Shown here: positions 9,342 to 18,294 of the stretch, one piece after another
Numbering within the stretch: the stretch's first letter is position 1
Layout of the letters: each line of letters begins with the position of its first letter
Assembly (NCBI RefSeq): GCF_902499555.1
Contig: NZ_CABVMM010000002.1
Coordinates: forward strand, 357,473 to 421,472
Reading direction: 5' to 3'
Length of the DNA: 64,000 bases
Source of the DNA: Mesonia oceanica
Lineage (GTDB): Bacteria > Bacteroidota > Bacteroidia > Flavobacteriales > Flavobacteriaceae
Program-made: the position numbers and the translations under genes
Notes under the pieces: model-generated
Told to the model about the DNA's origin: nothing
What the model saw: only the letters and a program-made list of their open reading frames with translations
Database searches by the model: none

Positions 9342-10037
9342 ATGAAAAAAATGGCAAATAAATCTTTAGTGATAATTATGGCTTTATCACTTGTATTTTC
9401 AAGTTGTGATGCTATAAAAAACGCTAATAATTCACAAAAAGGTGGAGCTATTGGCGCTACCGGAGGTGCTGTAATAGGTGGTGTTATCGGTAATAATGTG
9501 GGCGATGGCAACAATACTGCTTTAGGAGCAATTATTGGTGGAGTTGTTGGTGGTGCCGCCGGAGCTTATATTGGAAATAGAATGGATAAGCAAGCGCAGC
9601 AAATTGAAGAAGAAGTTCCTGGTGCTGAAGTAACTAGAGTAGGAGAAGGGATTAGCGTAACCTTTGATGAGAATAGTGGTGTTTATTTCGCAACCAATAA
9701 GTACAACATCAATGAAAAATCTCAAGAAACTTTAAACAAATTGATTAGTATTTTTCAAGAATATCCAAACACCAATGTTTTAGTAGAAGGTCATACCGAT
9801 AACACCGGTGCCGATAGTTATAATATGACACTTTCAAAAGAAAGAGCTCAGGCAGTAACTAACTACTTAACCAGTCACGGTTTATCTGCCGGAAGGTTTA
9901 CTACTAAATGGTATGGAGAAACTCAACCAAAATATGATAATTCTACCGTAGAAGGAAGAGCAAAAAATAGAAGGGTAGAGTTAGCGATTGTAGCCAATGA
10001 AGAAATGAAGGAAGAAGCTAAGCAAAAAGCTAATTAA
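9342..10037 (+). CDS. OmpA-family lipoprotein with glycine-zipper segment
   Basis: The 231-residue protein has a lipobox (LVFSSC, Cys22), then a Gly-rich stretch (~35-80, GGAIGATGGAVIGGVIG and later AIIGGVVGGAAGAYIG) that forms a glycine zipper, and an OmpA C-terminal domain (~100-225). The peptidoglycan-binding signature is NVLVEGHTDNTG followed by LSKERAQAV and the late GRAKNRRVEL. It is expected to tether the outer membrane to peptidoglycan. It ends just before a strong bidirectional terminator and follows the lipocalin-like gene closely. Confidence 0.9.
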   Translation: MKKMANKSLVIIMALSLVFSSCDAIKNANNSQKGGAIGATGGAVIGGVIGNNVGDGNNTALGAIIGGVVGGAAGAYIGNRMDKQAQQIEEEVPGAEVTRVGEGISVTFDENSGVYFATNKYNINEKSQETLNKLISIFQEYPNTNVLVEGHTDNTGADSYNMTLSKERAQAVTNYLTSHGLSAGRFTTKWYGETQPKYDNSTVEGRAKNRRVELAIVANEEMKEEAKQKAN

Positions 10038-10060
10038 TTAGAAAGTAATATTTATTCCAT

Positions 10061-10095
10061 AAAAAATCCGCTGAAAATATTTCAGCGGATTTTTT
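10061..10095 (+). terminator. bidirectional Rho-independent terminator
   Basis: A perfect stem AAAAAATCCGCTGAAA / TTTCAGCGGATTTTTT around the loop ATAT. It lies between convergent genes (OmpA lipoprotein ending 10037, hibernation factor ending 10113) and can serve both strands. Confidence 0.92.
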
Positions 10096-10112
10096 GTTTT
10101 TGTTGGGTTATA

Positions 10113-10418
10113 TTAATGATGCGTTTGCATCTTTTCCTTTTTCTTTTGAAGCTGAGTTTTCAATTCAGAAATTGTTTTATTAACCGCCATATCAAAATTT
10201 TCTTGGTTTGCCGAAGCAAAAATTTGAGGGCCGGGAACGCTTAACTGAATTTCGGCAATTCTACCTTCTTCTTTTATAGAAGAATTTTCAGTTTTAAAAT
10301 AAACATCTGCACTAACAATAAAGTCAAAACGCTCTTTTAATTTATTAAGTTTTTCTTTTGTAAACTCTTCTAATCGCTCGCTCGCACTAACGTGAACGTA
10401 ATTAAAATTTGTATCCAT
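10113..10418 (-). CDS. hpf: ribosome hibernation-promoting factor (HPF/RaiA family, short form)
   Basis: The 101-residue protein matches the short HPF/YfiA family: an N-terminal strand with VHVSASERLEEFTKEKLNKL, a central FIVSADVYFKTEN strand and the C-terminal helix DMAVNKTISELKTQLQKKKEK. It binds the decoding and mRNA channel of the small subunit when growth slows. The length lacks the ~90-residue C-terminal dimerisation tail of long-form HPF. It is a single gene, convergent with the OmpA lipoprotein operon. Confidence in the family is high; whether it promotes dimers or keeps monomers inactive cannot be told. Confidence 0.9.
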   Translation of the reverse strand: MDTNFNYVHVSASERLEEFTKEKLNKLKERFDFIVSADVYFKTENSSIKEEGRIAEIQLSVPGPQIFASANQENFDMAVNKTISELKTQLQKKKEKMQTHH

Positions 10419-10601
10419 AGTTAATTATTTAAATTCAATTTAAAGATACGATTTCACCAACTTTAATCCTAAATTTTTAATATGGATTTAGGAAGATTTT
10501 ACCTCAAAAAGTACACATGCTTAAAAACTTGTTAAACGCCATTCATTACCAGTGAGGAATACTTAAATTAAGGGGAAAATTAACTAAAAAGAAAAACCAA
10601 A

Positions 10602-12569
10602 ATGGCAGCATTAAACGTCACCCAAAAACTCATTAATGATCATTTAATTGAAGGCGAACTTATTCCCGGTAAAGAAATTGGTATAAAAATAGATCAAGCT
10701 TTACTACAGGATGCCACCGGAACTTTAGTTCAATTAGAATTAGAAGCGATGGGATTAGATAGGGCCAAAACCGAAGTCGCCGTTCAATATGTAGATCATA
10801 ATTTACTGCAAACCGACTTTAAAAACGCCGACGACCATTTATTCTTAAAATCTGCCGCTCAGCGATTTGGCTTATGGTTTAGTCGTCCCGGTAATGGGGT
10901 AAGTCACCCAGTACATATGGAACGCTTTGGAAAACCCGGAAAAACCTTAGTAGGTTCAGATAGTCACAGTTGTGCTGCCGGTTCGTTGGGAATGCTTGCC
11001 ATAGGTACAGGAGGATTAGATGTAGCTGCAGCCATTGCGGGACAGCCTTATTATGTGAAAATGCCTAAAGTAATGGGTGTAAAATTAACAGGTAATTTAC
11101 CAGATTGGGTAAGCGCCAAAGATATTATTTTAGAAATGTTACGCCGTCATGATGTAAAAGGGGGCGTTGGAAAAATTATTGAATACTATGGTGACGGACT
11201 AAAACATTTAAGCGCTATGGATCGTCACGTTATTGCTAATATGGGAGCAGAGTTAGGAGCTACGACCACTGTTTTCCCTAGTGATGAAGAAACCAAACGC
11301 TTCTTAAAATCTCAAACCCGTGAAGAGGATTGGATAGAACTAAAAGCCGATGAAGGATGCGAATACGATTTGCATGATGAAATTGTGTTAGATGATTTGG
11401 TTCCTTTAATTGCGTTACCTACCAGTCCCGGAAATGTGGTTCCTGTAAGCGAAGTTGCCGGTAAAAAAATAAGTCAGTGTGTCATTGGTTCTTCTGCAAA
11501 TCCCGGTTTACGTGATTTTTGGATTGCCGGCGAAATCGTAAAAGGAAAAGCGGTTAATGCTGAAGTAAGTTTAGATATTAACCCTACTTCCCGACAAATC
11601 ATTCAGAATATGATTGATATTAAAACCTTTGGAAATTTAATTACCGCCGGAGCGCGTTTTCACCAAAGTGGTTGTATGGGATGTATAGGGATGGGACAAG
11701 CGCCTGCCAGCGGAACCATTAGTTTAAGAACCATGCCTAGAAACTTCCCGGATAGAAGTGGAACCAAAGATGATCAAGTCCATTTATGTAGTCCCGAAAC
11801 AGCAGCTGCTTCTGCATTAACCGGAAAAATTACCGATCCGCGTGATATGGAAAAACTATATGATATGAACTATCCGGAATATGTAGATCCCGAGATTCAT
11901 ATTATCAATACCGATATGTTGGTCGCACCACCGGAAGATAATGAAAATGTAGAATTACAAAAAGGTCCTAATATTAAATCGCTACCTCATATCGAAGAAT
12001 TAAAAGATTCAGTAGAAGTTCCTGTATTATTAAAAATGGGTGATAATATTTCTACCGATGAGATTTTAAAAGCAGGAGCAGAAGTATTGCCATTAAGAAG
12101 TAATCTACCAGAGATTAGTAAATATGCGTTTACCGTTATCGATGAAACTTACTACGATCGTGCGATGGAAACAAAAGATAAATTTGGCGGACATATTGTA
12201 GTCGCTGCTGAAAATTATGCGCAAGGATCGAGTAGGGAACACGCTGCCATTGCTCCTAAATACCTAGGACAAGTAGCGGTAATTGCGAAAAGTTACGCCA
12301 GAATCGCTTGGCAAAATTTAGTGAATTTTGGGATTCTTCCTTTAGAATTTGAAAATTTAGAAGATTACGATAAGTTTGAACAAGGCGATACGATTAAATT
12401 AAAAAACTTAAGAGCGTCGGTGAAAAACCGTGATACTATTGAAGTTGAAATTATCAAGGAAAACGGAGATTCTGTGACGGTTCCTACCAAACATACGATG
12501 AGTGATCGACAAATTAGGGTATTGCTAAAAGGTGGTATTATCAACGATTTTAAAGAGAAACTGAATTAA
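10602..12569 (+). CDS. aconitate hydratase
   Basis: The 655-residue enzyme interconverts citrate and isocitrate in the TCA cycle using a [4Fe-4S] cluster. The cluster and active-site segments are visible: SDSHSCAAGSLGM, then HQSGCMGCIGMGQAPASG giving the Cys pair, and the C-terminal swivel domain with DNISTDEI (~475) and NYAQGSSREHAA (~540). At about 655 residues it is shorter than the AcnA/AcnB enzymes of proteobacteria and fits the shorter aconitase subfamily found in Bacteroidota. The start codon is preceded by a purine-rich stretch. It is monocistronic, followed by a strong terminator. Confidence 0.93.
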   Translation: MAALNVTQKLINDHLIEGELIPGKEIGIKIDQALLQDATGTLVQLELEAMGLDRAKTEVAVQYVDHNLLQTDFKNADDHLFLKSAAQRFGLWFSRPGNGVSHPVHMERFGKPGKTLVGSDSHSCAAGSLGMLAIGTGGLDVAAAIAGQPYYVKMPKVMGVKLTGNLPDWVSAKDIILEMLRRHDVKGGVGKIIEYYGDGLKHLSAMDRHVIANMGAELGATTTVFPSDEETKRFLKSQTREEDWIELKADEGCEYDLHDEIVLDDLVPLIALPTSPGNVVPVSEVAGKKISQCVIGSSANPGLRDFWIAGEIVKGKAVNAEVSLDINPTSRQIIQNMIDIKTFGNLITAGARFHQSGCMGCIGMGQAPASGTISLRTMPRNFPDRSGTKDDQVHLCSPETAAASALTGKITDPRDMEKLYDMNYPEYVDPEIHIINTDMLVAPPEDNENVELQKGPNIKSLPHIEELKDSVEVPVLLKMGDNISTDEILKAGAEVLPLRSNLPEISKYAFTVIDETYYDRAMETKDKFGGHIVVAAENYAQGSSREHAAIAPKYLGQVAVIAKSYARIAWQNLVNFGILPLEFENLEDYDKFEQGDTIKLKNLRASVKNRDTIEVEIIKENGDSVTVPTKHTMSDRQIRVLLKGGIINDFKEKLN

Positions 12570-12591
12570 ATTTCTAACATTTAATTCAAAG

Positions 12592-12625
12592 AAAAAGCCT
12601 GAAAATTAAATTTTCAGGCTTTTTT
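12592..12625 (+). terminator. Rho-independent terminator of the aconitase gene
   Basis: A perfect stem AAAAAGCCTGAAAA / TTTTCAGGCTTTTT with loop TTAAA, 22 bases after the stop. T-runs on both sides could also stop the convergent gene ending at 12654. Confidence 0.92.
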
Positions 12626-12653
12626 ATTTCTTTCAATGATTCAGTAATCATCA

Positions 12654-13058
12654 TTAAGGCTGTGGGATTTCCCCGGTATCGGCATCAAATAATACTTTCA
12701 AATCATTAGACTGTTTTACTTGCACTGCACGTTCGCCTCTTATTCCAATAGGAAATACCAAGGTTTCAGGATGTTTTTCCAAAATTTTAATCGCATCATT
12801 TTCATCCACTTCTACATGATCATCGCCATACATTTCTTTAAAAATAGGGTGATCTTGATCTATTAATTTATCTACAGTAACGCCTAACATTTCAGCTATT
12901 TCAGCCCATTCTGTTCCGGTAATGTTAGATTCCAATAAGTCAATAGGGAGTACTTTTAAGTTAGAAGACTCGGCATGCGCTCTCACTTTTCTTCCTAAAT
13001 CACTTTTTGAATCATAATATACAATTAGTTGTCGGTCGTTTTTTGCTAACACGGTCAT
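12654..13058 (-). CDS. ArsC/Spx-like thioredoxin-fold protein lacking catalytic cysteines
   Basis: The 134-residue protein resembles the ArsC/Spx family: an N-terminal strand LIVYYDSKSDLGRKVRAHAE, a mid-section GTEWAEIAEMLG and the terminal PETLVFPIGIRGERAVQV typical of the family's cis-Pro strand. No cysteine occurs anywhere in the protein, so it cannot be a classical arsenate reductase or redox-sensing Spx. Such cysteine-free relatives are common in flavobacteria but their role is unknown. It is monocistronic and convergent with aconitase. Confidence 0.7.
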   Translation of the reverse strand: MTVLAKNDRQLIVYYDSKSDLGRKVRAHAESSNLKVLPIDLLESNITGTEWAEIAEMLGVTVDKLIDQDHPIFKEMYGDDHVEVDENDAIKILEKHPETLVFPIGIRGERAVQVKQSNDLKVLFDADTGEIPQP

Positions 13059-13179
13059 ATTATTTTTTTAAATTATGCTTCAAGTAAAGATTAAATTGGC
13101 AATTAGCCAATGACTTTATCATTTTTTTAGCAAGTTAAAGGATTAGGTATAAAATTCCATTCCTTAGCAATTATAAACG

Positions 13180-13187
13180 TAACTTTG
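13180..13187 (+). promoter_or_regulatory. Bacteroidota -7 promoter box for DEAD-box helicase
   Basis: TAACTTTG matches TAnnTTTG and lies 19 bases before the ATG at 13207. A TTAG at about 13163 could be the -33 element with near-standard spacing. Confidence 0.6.
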
Positions 13188-13206
13188 CGCCAAGAAAACA
13201 AAACTT

Positions 13207-14322
13207 ATGCAGACGTTTCAACAATTAGGAATTCATAAAGACTTCGTTAAAGGATTAAATGAATTAGGGATAGTTAACCCTACTGAAATTCAAGAAGAAA
13301 CCATTCCTGAATTATTAAATAAAAATACCGATTTTATCGGGCAGGCACCTACGGGAACCGGTAAAACTGCCGCTTATGGATTACCCATTTTACAGGACAT
13401 TGAAATCGAAAATAAGGTGATTCAAGCCTTAATTTTGGCTCCCACAAGAGAATTGGCACAGCAAATAAAAAAGCAGTTGTTTAAATTCACCAAATATGTA
13501 GAGGGCAAAATATTTACCGAAGAAGTGTATGGAGGTGAGAAAATCCAAATCCAGATCAATAACCTAAAGCGTCCTACCCACATTGTCGTAGCTACCCCCG
13601 GAAGATTGTTAGATTTAATTGAACGTGGTGCGGTAAATTTAAAACACATTAAAACCCTAGTCTTAGATGAAGCCGACGAGATGCTGAGTATGGGCTTTAA
13701 AGAAGATTTAGATAAAATTTTAAAATATACCGGAAACTCCAAAAACACCTGGTTGTTTTCAGCTACTATGCCTGCCGAGCTTGATCAGTTGATTAAAAAA
13801 TACATGTCTCCCAAAGCGATAAGGGTAGAACCAAAGAACGATTTAATCAATAAAAATATTACCCATCAATATATTCAGGTTTCCAGAACCAATAAAGATG
13901 ATGTATTGATCAATTTATTGGACCAACATCAACAAGAACGGGGAATCATTTTTACGAGAACAAAAGCCGGCGCTCAAAAATTAGTAAAAAGCCTAAAAGA
14001 CGAAGGTTTTTCAGTAGAAGCCTTGGAAGGGAATATGCAACAACGCGATCGTGAAAAAGTGATGCGCGCTTTTAAAAAAGAAAGCCTTCAATTTTTAGTT
14101 TCTACCGATGTTTCCGCACGTGGAATAGATGTCAATAACCTGGCTTTTGTGATTCACTACCAATTACCGGAATCTTTAGCCTATTATACGCACCGAAGCG
14201 GAAGAACGGCTAGGGGAGGAAACTCCGGAATTTCTATTGCACTTATTTTACCGCATGAACTTCCACAGCTAAAAGAAATAGAACAAAAACTTCAGATAAG
14301 CTTTAAGGAGAAAGCCTTATAA
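13207..14322 (+). CDS. DEAD-box RNA helicase (short, tail-less)
   Basis: The 371-residue protein is a bare two-RecA-domain helicase core. Motifs run in order: Q-motif TEIQEETIP (~26-34), Walker A APTGTGKT (47-54), PTRELAQQ, DEAD (in VLDEADEML), SAT, and HRSGRTARGG near the C-terminus. It lacks the basic C-terminal tail that many RhlE/CsdA-type helicases carry for RNA targeting. It should unwind short RNA duplexes in ribosome assembly or mRNA turnover. It is monocistronic with a clear promoter box and a strong terminator, and is one of four helicase-type genes in this window. Confidence 0.93.
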   Translation: MQTFQQLGIHKDFVKGLNELGIVNPTEIQEETIPELLNKNTDFIGQAPTGTGKTAAYGLPILQDIEIENKVIQALILAPTRELAQQIKKQLFKFTKYVEGKIFTEEVYGGEKIQIQINNLKRPTHIVVATPGRLLDLIERGAVNLKHIKTLVLDEADEMLSMGFKEDLDKILKYTGNSKNTWLFSATMPAELDQLIKKYMSPKAIRVEPKNDLINKNITHQYIQVSRTNKDDVLINLLDQHQQERGIIFTRTKAGAQKLVKSLKDEGFSVEALEGNMQQRDREKVMRAFKKESLQFLVSTDVSARGIDVNNLAFVIHYQLPESLAYYTHRSGRTARGGNSGISIALILPHELPQLKEIEQKLQISFKEKAL

Positions 14323-14360
14323 ATACAGACTGAGTGAAATCTTTATTTGAAATTCAAATG

Positions 14361-14408
14361 ATCAACAAAAAAGGGAAAGCTAATTAAAGCTTTCCCTTTT
14401 TTGTTGAT
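14361..14408 (+). terminator. long perfect inverted repeat acting as terminator
   Basis: A ~20-bp stem (arms running from ATCAACAAAA to GGGAAAGC and its complement) around an AT-rich loop, between convergent genes ending at 14322 and 14521. T-runs are embedded in both arms, so it can terminate either strand. Confidence 0.85.
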
Positions 14409-14520
14409 GGTTATTTGCTAGTGCTCATCAATGATAAAATTATCTATCGTCATTTGAAAATGTTCAGGTCACTATGAGATTTCGTGTCCAACACGGAATG
14501 ACGAAAAGATAATCAATAAC

Positions 14521-15357
14521 TTACCCGTTAGACTCCAGCATGGCCAAGAACTTATCTAGGTTAGGTAAGATAATAATTCTGGTTCTTCTGTTTTTATCTC
14601 TCCCTTCTCGGGTTTCATTATCGGCAACAGGTTTGTAACTACTTCGGCCGGAAGCAATCAGTTGTTCACCATTCACTCCATAGTTATCTTGTAATACTCT
14701 TACTATAGAAGTGGCACGACGTACACTTAAATCCCAGTTATCTTCCAAATAAGAATCCTCTACAATCGTTTGGTCATCGGTATGGCCTTCCACCAATACT
14801 TCCATCGAAGGTTCAGATTTTACTACTTTTGCGATTCTTTTCAATAAATCATTAGCACGTGGACTTACCCAATAGCTTCCGCTTTTAAACAATAGTTTAT
14901 CAGAAATGGTAATTTGTACGACGGTCTGATCTACGTTAATATCAATTCCTTCGTCTTCACCTTCATTTAGGGATTTGGTTAGATTATACGAAATCGCTAC
15001 ATCTATACTGTCACTTAAGGTTTTCGCATCTTTTAGTTTTTCAGGATCTACCTTAGCTAAGGTTTTACGCATGGCTTCTTTATTCTTCACCGACATCGCA
15101 GCGATATTATCAACCATCTCTAATTTGTTATCATTTTCTTCCTGCAAAGAATTGATTTTAGCATAGTAATTAGAAACCTTTTGCTGAATTTGCGCATACT
15201 TATCTTCGCAATCTTCTTTATCTACACGAGTTTTCATCAATTCACTCCGCGTATTATCCAATTGAGTTTCCAGTTCTGTATATTTCTTTTTAGAAACACA
15301 CGATCCCAATAAGAGGCTCATAGAAATGGTAGATACCAATACAACTTTTTTCATCAT
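14521..15357 (-). CDS. OmpA/MotB-family lipoprotein with coiled coil
   Basis: The 278-residue protein begins with a lipobox (LLLGSC, Cys20), then a long helical coiled-coil region (~25-120, KKYTELETQLDNTRSELMK onward) and an OmpA/MotB C-terminal domain (~150-270) with VLVEGHTDDQT and GRDKNRRTRI. It is expected to anchor in the outer membrane and bind peptidoglycan. It differs from the other OmpA gene at 9342 in having a coiled-coil spacer rather than a glycine zipper. It stands alone on the minus strand, head-to-head with a secreted protein gene. Confidence 0.9.
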   Translation of the reverse strand: MMKKVVLVSTISMSLLLGSCVSKKKYTELETQLDNTRSELMKTRVDKEDCEDKYAQIQQKVSNYYAKINSLQEENDNKLEMVDNIAAMSVKNKEAMRKTLAKVDPEKLKDAKTLSDSIDVAISYNLTKSLNEGEDEGIDINVDQTVVQITISDKLLFKSGSYWVSPRANDLLKRIAKVVKSEPSMEVLVEGHTDDQTIVEDSYLEDNWDLSVRRATSIVRVLQDNYGVNGEQLIASGRSSYKPVADNETREGRDKNRRTRIIILPNLDKFLAMLESNG

Positions 15358-15529
15358 TTGTTTTTTTTAGTTACAAGAACGAAGTAATGGGTTTAGGTTC
15401 TTAAAAAAAGTTTGCAAAACCTTATACTTTTGTTAAAAGTGAACTGTAGAAATTCTACACACCCTATGAAATCGCTTATTTTTGGTAAGATTATTGATTC
15501 TTGTTTATTAAAGAAAACTTAATTCTTAG

Positions 15530-15537
15530 TATTTTTG
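15530..15537 (+). promoter_or_regulatory. Bacteroidota -7 promoter box
   Basis: TATTTTTG fits TAnnTTTG, 18 bases before the ATG at 15556. The AT-rich surroundings make chance matches likely, so support is moderate. Confidence 0.45.
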
Positions 15538-15555
15538 AACTATACTTAAAAGCTT

Positions 15556-16209
15556 ATGAAAGTTATTATTTTATTACTCCTTGCTGTGTTTAGCTTTGGT
15601 TCAGTACACGCACAATTTGATAGTCCTACTACAACGACTAGCGGAAATTTATTAAACTCGAATGAAATCAATACTTCTACGCGGCGAACCGCCCCAAGTT
15701 TAAGCAAACGGAATTACAATTTTTACAAGCGACCAGAACAAGCGACCTTAGATGAAAAAGAAGAGAAAGTAGATATTTCTGAAAATGAAGGTTTTATAGA
15801 ACCAGAAATTGATTTTAATCCTAAATACGCTCAAAAGCCGGGAAATGAACGTAAAATGAGTGAAGAGTATAAGCAGAACCAATATTTAGGCGATTTTAAA
15901 ACCAAAAGCGGTGAAATAAAAATTATCTGTCGGGACCATCAAGCCGTCGATGGTGATTTGGTACGGGTTTATCAAGATGGGGAAGTGGTGGCCGATAAAA
16001 TTTACCTGGAAGCTCGTTACAAGACCATTTATATGAAGTTAAAAGAAGGTTTCAATAAAATAGAAGTAGAAGCCCTTAACCAAGGACAATCGGGTCCTAA
16101 TACCGCACAATTTCAGGTATTGGATGAAAGTGGAAACGTGATCACTTCCAACGAATGGAATTTAGCTACCGGTTACAAAGCTTCTTTTATCGTGGTAAAA
16201 ACCCCCTAA
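15556..16209 (+). CDS. secreted protein of unknown function, flavobacterial
   Basis: The 217-residue protein has a Sec signal peptide (MKVIILLLLAVFSFGSVHA, cleavage before QFDSP). A Ser/Thr-rich, apparently disordered stretch follows, then a charged segment, and a beta-rich C-terminal domain (~108-217) beginning YLGDFKTKSGEIKIICRDHQ. The C-terminal domain resembles a small beta sandwich. I do not recognise a named family. No sorting domain is present, so it is probably periplasmic. It has a possible TAnnTTTG box and is monocistronic. Confidence 0.65.
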   Translation: MKVIILLLLAVFSFGSVHAQFDSPTTTTSGNLLNSNEINTSTRRTAPSLSKRNYNFYKRPEQATLDEKEEKVDISENEGFIEPEIDFNPKYAQKPGNERKMSEEYKQNQYLGDFKTKSGEIKIICRDHQAVDGDLVRVYQDGEVVADKIYLEARYKTIYMKLKEGFNKIEVEALNQGQSGPNTAQFQVLDESGNVITSNEWNLATGYKASFIVVKTP

Positions 16210-16393
16210 TACATTTTTTAGAAGAAAATTATTCCTCAGCTCCGGTGAGGTAGTAGAAGGGGAGGCATCATTGCACTCAGAGTAAATTACTAGCTTCAAG
16301 CCCTATTCTCGATACCAAAATCGTAACCGATGAACCGATGGTCTTGAAGTCAACTCGTAACCTAAACTAGAAGTTTTATAGTCCTTTGAAATC

Positions 16394-17302
16394 TTATAGC
16401 TTATTGGTGGTCTGGATATAGACTTGGGTGATTTTAGGAACTTCCTGCTTAATTTGATTTCGAAGTCCTTCCATCACTTGTTCGGCTTTTAGTAATTCTA
16501 GACTATCCTCTAAATCTACTTCCACAATCAGCAAAATACTTTCCGGACCAAAATGCATGGTCTGCGGTAAACCAAACTCTACCACGTGGACATTGTTTTC
16601 TAAAATGTTTTGTACTTGTAGCAATACTTCCGGACGAGCACTTTCTCCCAGTAATAAACCTTTGCTTTCATGGGCCAAGAAAGTAGCTACCGTTAACAAA
16701 ATTGCACCAATGGCAATAGAAGCGATTCCATCGATATATGGATTCTGTAGCCATTGTGATAACACTACGCCAATAAGCGCTACCGCTAATCCGATCACAG
16801 CCGCAGTATCTTCAATGATCACAGCAAAGGTGGCCGCGTCTTTACTTTGAACAATACTGGAGATTAAGTTTTTAGATTTGGCGCGGGACTTATTAAAGGT
16901 TTTTAAAGCCAAGATAAGGGCAGTACCTTCAAAAATTAAAGCGGCGATGAGTACGATATAATTCCATGTAGGATCTTCTGTAATGTGTGGATCTTGCAAG
17001 GCGTGAATCCCTTCGTAAATCGCAAATCCACCACCGAGGGCAAAAATTAGGACGCTGACGACAAAACTCCAGAAATAAACTTCTTTTCCGTAGCCAAAGG
17101 GATGCAGCTTGGTGGGTTTTTGTTTAGAACGTTTAATCCCCAACAATAAAAGTAATCCATTACCCGTATCTACCAGGGAATGAATGCCTTCTGCTAGCAT
17201 TGCTGAACTTCCTGTAAAAAAAGAAGCTGTAAATTTACTGATTGCAATTAAGAGATTGGCACCAATTGCCCCGTAGATTGCCACATTAGAATTTCCCGCC
17301 AT
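16394..17302 (-). CDS. cation diffusion facilitator family transporter
   Basis: The 302-residue inner-membrane protein is a CDF exporter for divalent metals such as Zn, Fe or Mn, driven by proton exchange. It shows the expected membrane segments (~6-215). TM2 has MLAEGIHSLVDTGNG, where HxxxD is the canonical first metal site. TM5 has VIIEDTAAVIGLAVALIG, where ExxxxxxxG replaces the usual HxxxD. A short cytoplasmic C-terminal domain follows (~215-302). The TM5 site with Glu-Asp is found in a CDF subgroup that is not classically Zn-specific, so metal identity is open. It is monocistronic. Confidence 0.88.
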   Translation of the reverse strand: MAGNSNVAIYGAIGANLLIAISKFTASFFTGSSAMLAEGIHSLVDTGNGLLLLLGIKRSKQKPTKLHPFGYGKEVYFWSFVVSVLIFALGGGFAIYEGIHALQDPHITEDPTWNYIVLIAALIFEGTALILALKTFNKSRAKSKNLISSIVQSKDAATFAVIIEDTAAVIGLAVALIGVVLSQWLQNPYIDGIASIAIGAILLTVATFLAHESKGLLLGESARPEVLLQVQNILENNVHVVEFGLPQTMHFGPESILLIVEVDLEDSLELLKAEQVMEGLRNQIKQEVPKITQVYIQTTNKL

Positions 17303-17322
17303 CGTATAAATTAGTTTTTGCT

Positions 17323-17330
17323 CGAAAATA
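17323..17330 (-). promoter_or_regulatory. variant Bacteroidota -7 box for CDF transporter
   Basis: On the minus strand the sequence reads TATTTTCG, a one-base variant of TAnnTTTG that recurs upstream of other genes here, 20 bases from the ATG. Confidence 0.4.
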
Positions 17331-17394
17331 CAATTTTATTTCTATTCACAAGTCATCGTCTGTTCCTGGGTTTTCCACAACATCATAAGAAATT

Positions 17395-17705
17395 CAGTTC
17401 GAGTGTTTTGCTATACGAAGTAAAGGAAAATGTATCGAAAATCTAACATCATTGTAAATTGTGACTAGTATAAATGTCGTTGAAATAGAAATTGAAATAG
17501 AAATTGAAATAGAAATTGAAATAGAAATAGAAGTCGAAGTTGAAGTTGAACTCGAAGTTGAATTCAAAAAATTCTGCTCACTGAAGACTACTAATTAAAT
17601 ATTAGCTTACTTCTAATTTCCAGAAGTCCTGTCTCGTTCAGGGCTTGTTATTTCATCTGTTCAAGTTTTTACTGCAACAAGGTGGAGGGAAAATGTATCG
17701 AGAAC
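17395..17705. repeat. intergenic composite repeat: hexamer tract plus TTCGAGTG...ATCGAGAA motifs
   Basis: The 479-base gap between the CDF gene and the DUF4251 gene is mostly repeat. Positions ~17483-17572 are a tandem hexamer (GAAATA/GAAATT/GAAGTT) with about 15 imperfect units. On its left, read on the minus strand, an AACGACATTTATACTAGTCA segment matches tails of the copies near 35.9 and 37 kb. Short flanking copies with CAGTTCGAGTG...TGTATCGA lie at 17395-17442 and ~17658-17705. No coding frame is seen. Confidence 0.7.
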
Positions 17706-17781
17706 AAAATGAAAGTAAAACCAAGCAATAAAAATATCTTAAATACTTACTTAAGCTAGTAGAAGTTATTATCTTGTAAGT

Positions 17782-18294
17782 ATGAAAAATAGAGTGAATT
17801 ATATCCCGTTAATGCTCATAAGCTTATTCATGCTTGTGGCTTGTAAAAGCACCAACACTAGTGTTGATAAAGAAAAAAACTGGCAAACGGTGAAGAGCTT
17901 GGTCAGTGGAGGAGAGTTTGAAGTGGATAACCAATGGTTATATCCGTTGCGGGGCAATCAGATTAACTTAATAGGAAATCCTAATTACATACGGTTTTAT
18001 AAAGATAGTGTAGATGTCTATTTACCATATTTTGGAGTACGTCAATTTGGAGGCGGTTATAATGAAAGCGGAATTAACTACAGCGGAAAGCCTAAAGATT
18101 TTTCTATGGTGATCCATGATGACATTCGGGAAATTGAAATTAGCTTTGAAGGAAATTATAAAACCGAAATCCTCAATTTTAAACTGAATATTTATCCAAG
18201 TAAAACCGTACGGACGTATGTACAATCATCACATCGGGATAATATTAGTTACCAAGGAAGAATAAAAGCCTTGGATAGTCTTGCTAAAGAATAA
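17782..18294 (+). CDS. DUF4251-type lipoprotein
   Basis: The 170-residue protein has a lipobox (FMLVAC, Cys21), followed by a compact beta-rich domain with VKSLVSGGEFEVDNQWLYPL, the segment GNPNYIRFYKDSVDVYLPYFG, and a GGYNESGINYSG loop. These are hallmarks of DUF4251, a Bacteroidota family of unknown function thought to lie in the envelope. It is monocistronic, flanked by repeat-rich non-coding DNA on both sides. Confidence 0.85.
   Translation: MKNRVNYIPLMLISLFMLVACKSTNTSVDKEKNWQTVKSLVSGGEFEVDNQWLYPLRGNQINLIGNPNYIRFYKDSVDVYLPYFGVRQFGGGYNESGINYSGKPKDFSMVIHDDIREIEISFEGNYKTEILNFKLNIYPSKTVRTYVQSSHRDNISYQGRIKALDSLAKE

Noticed and set aside
17483..17572. possible CRISPR-like or satellite array
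   Set aside because: Units are 6 bases with no spacers of constant size; it is a simple hexamer tract of the dispersed repeat.
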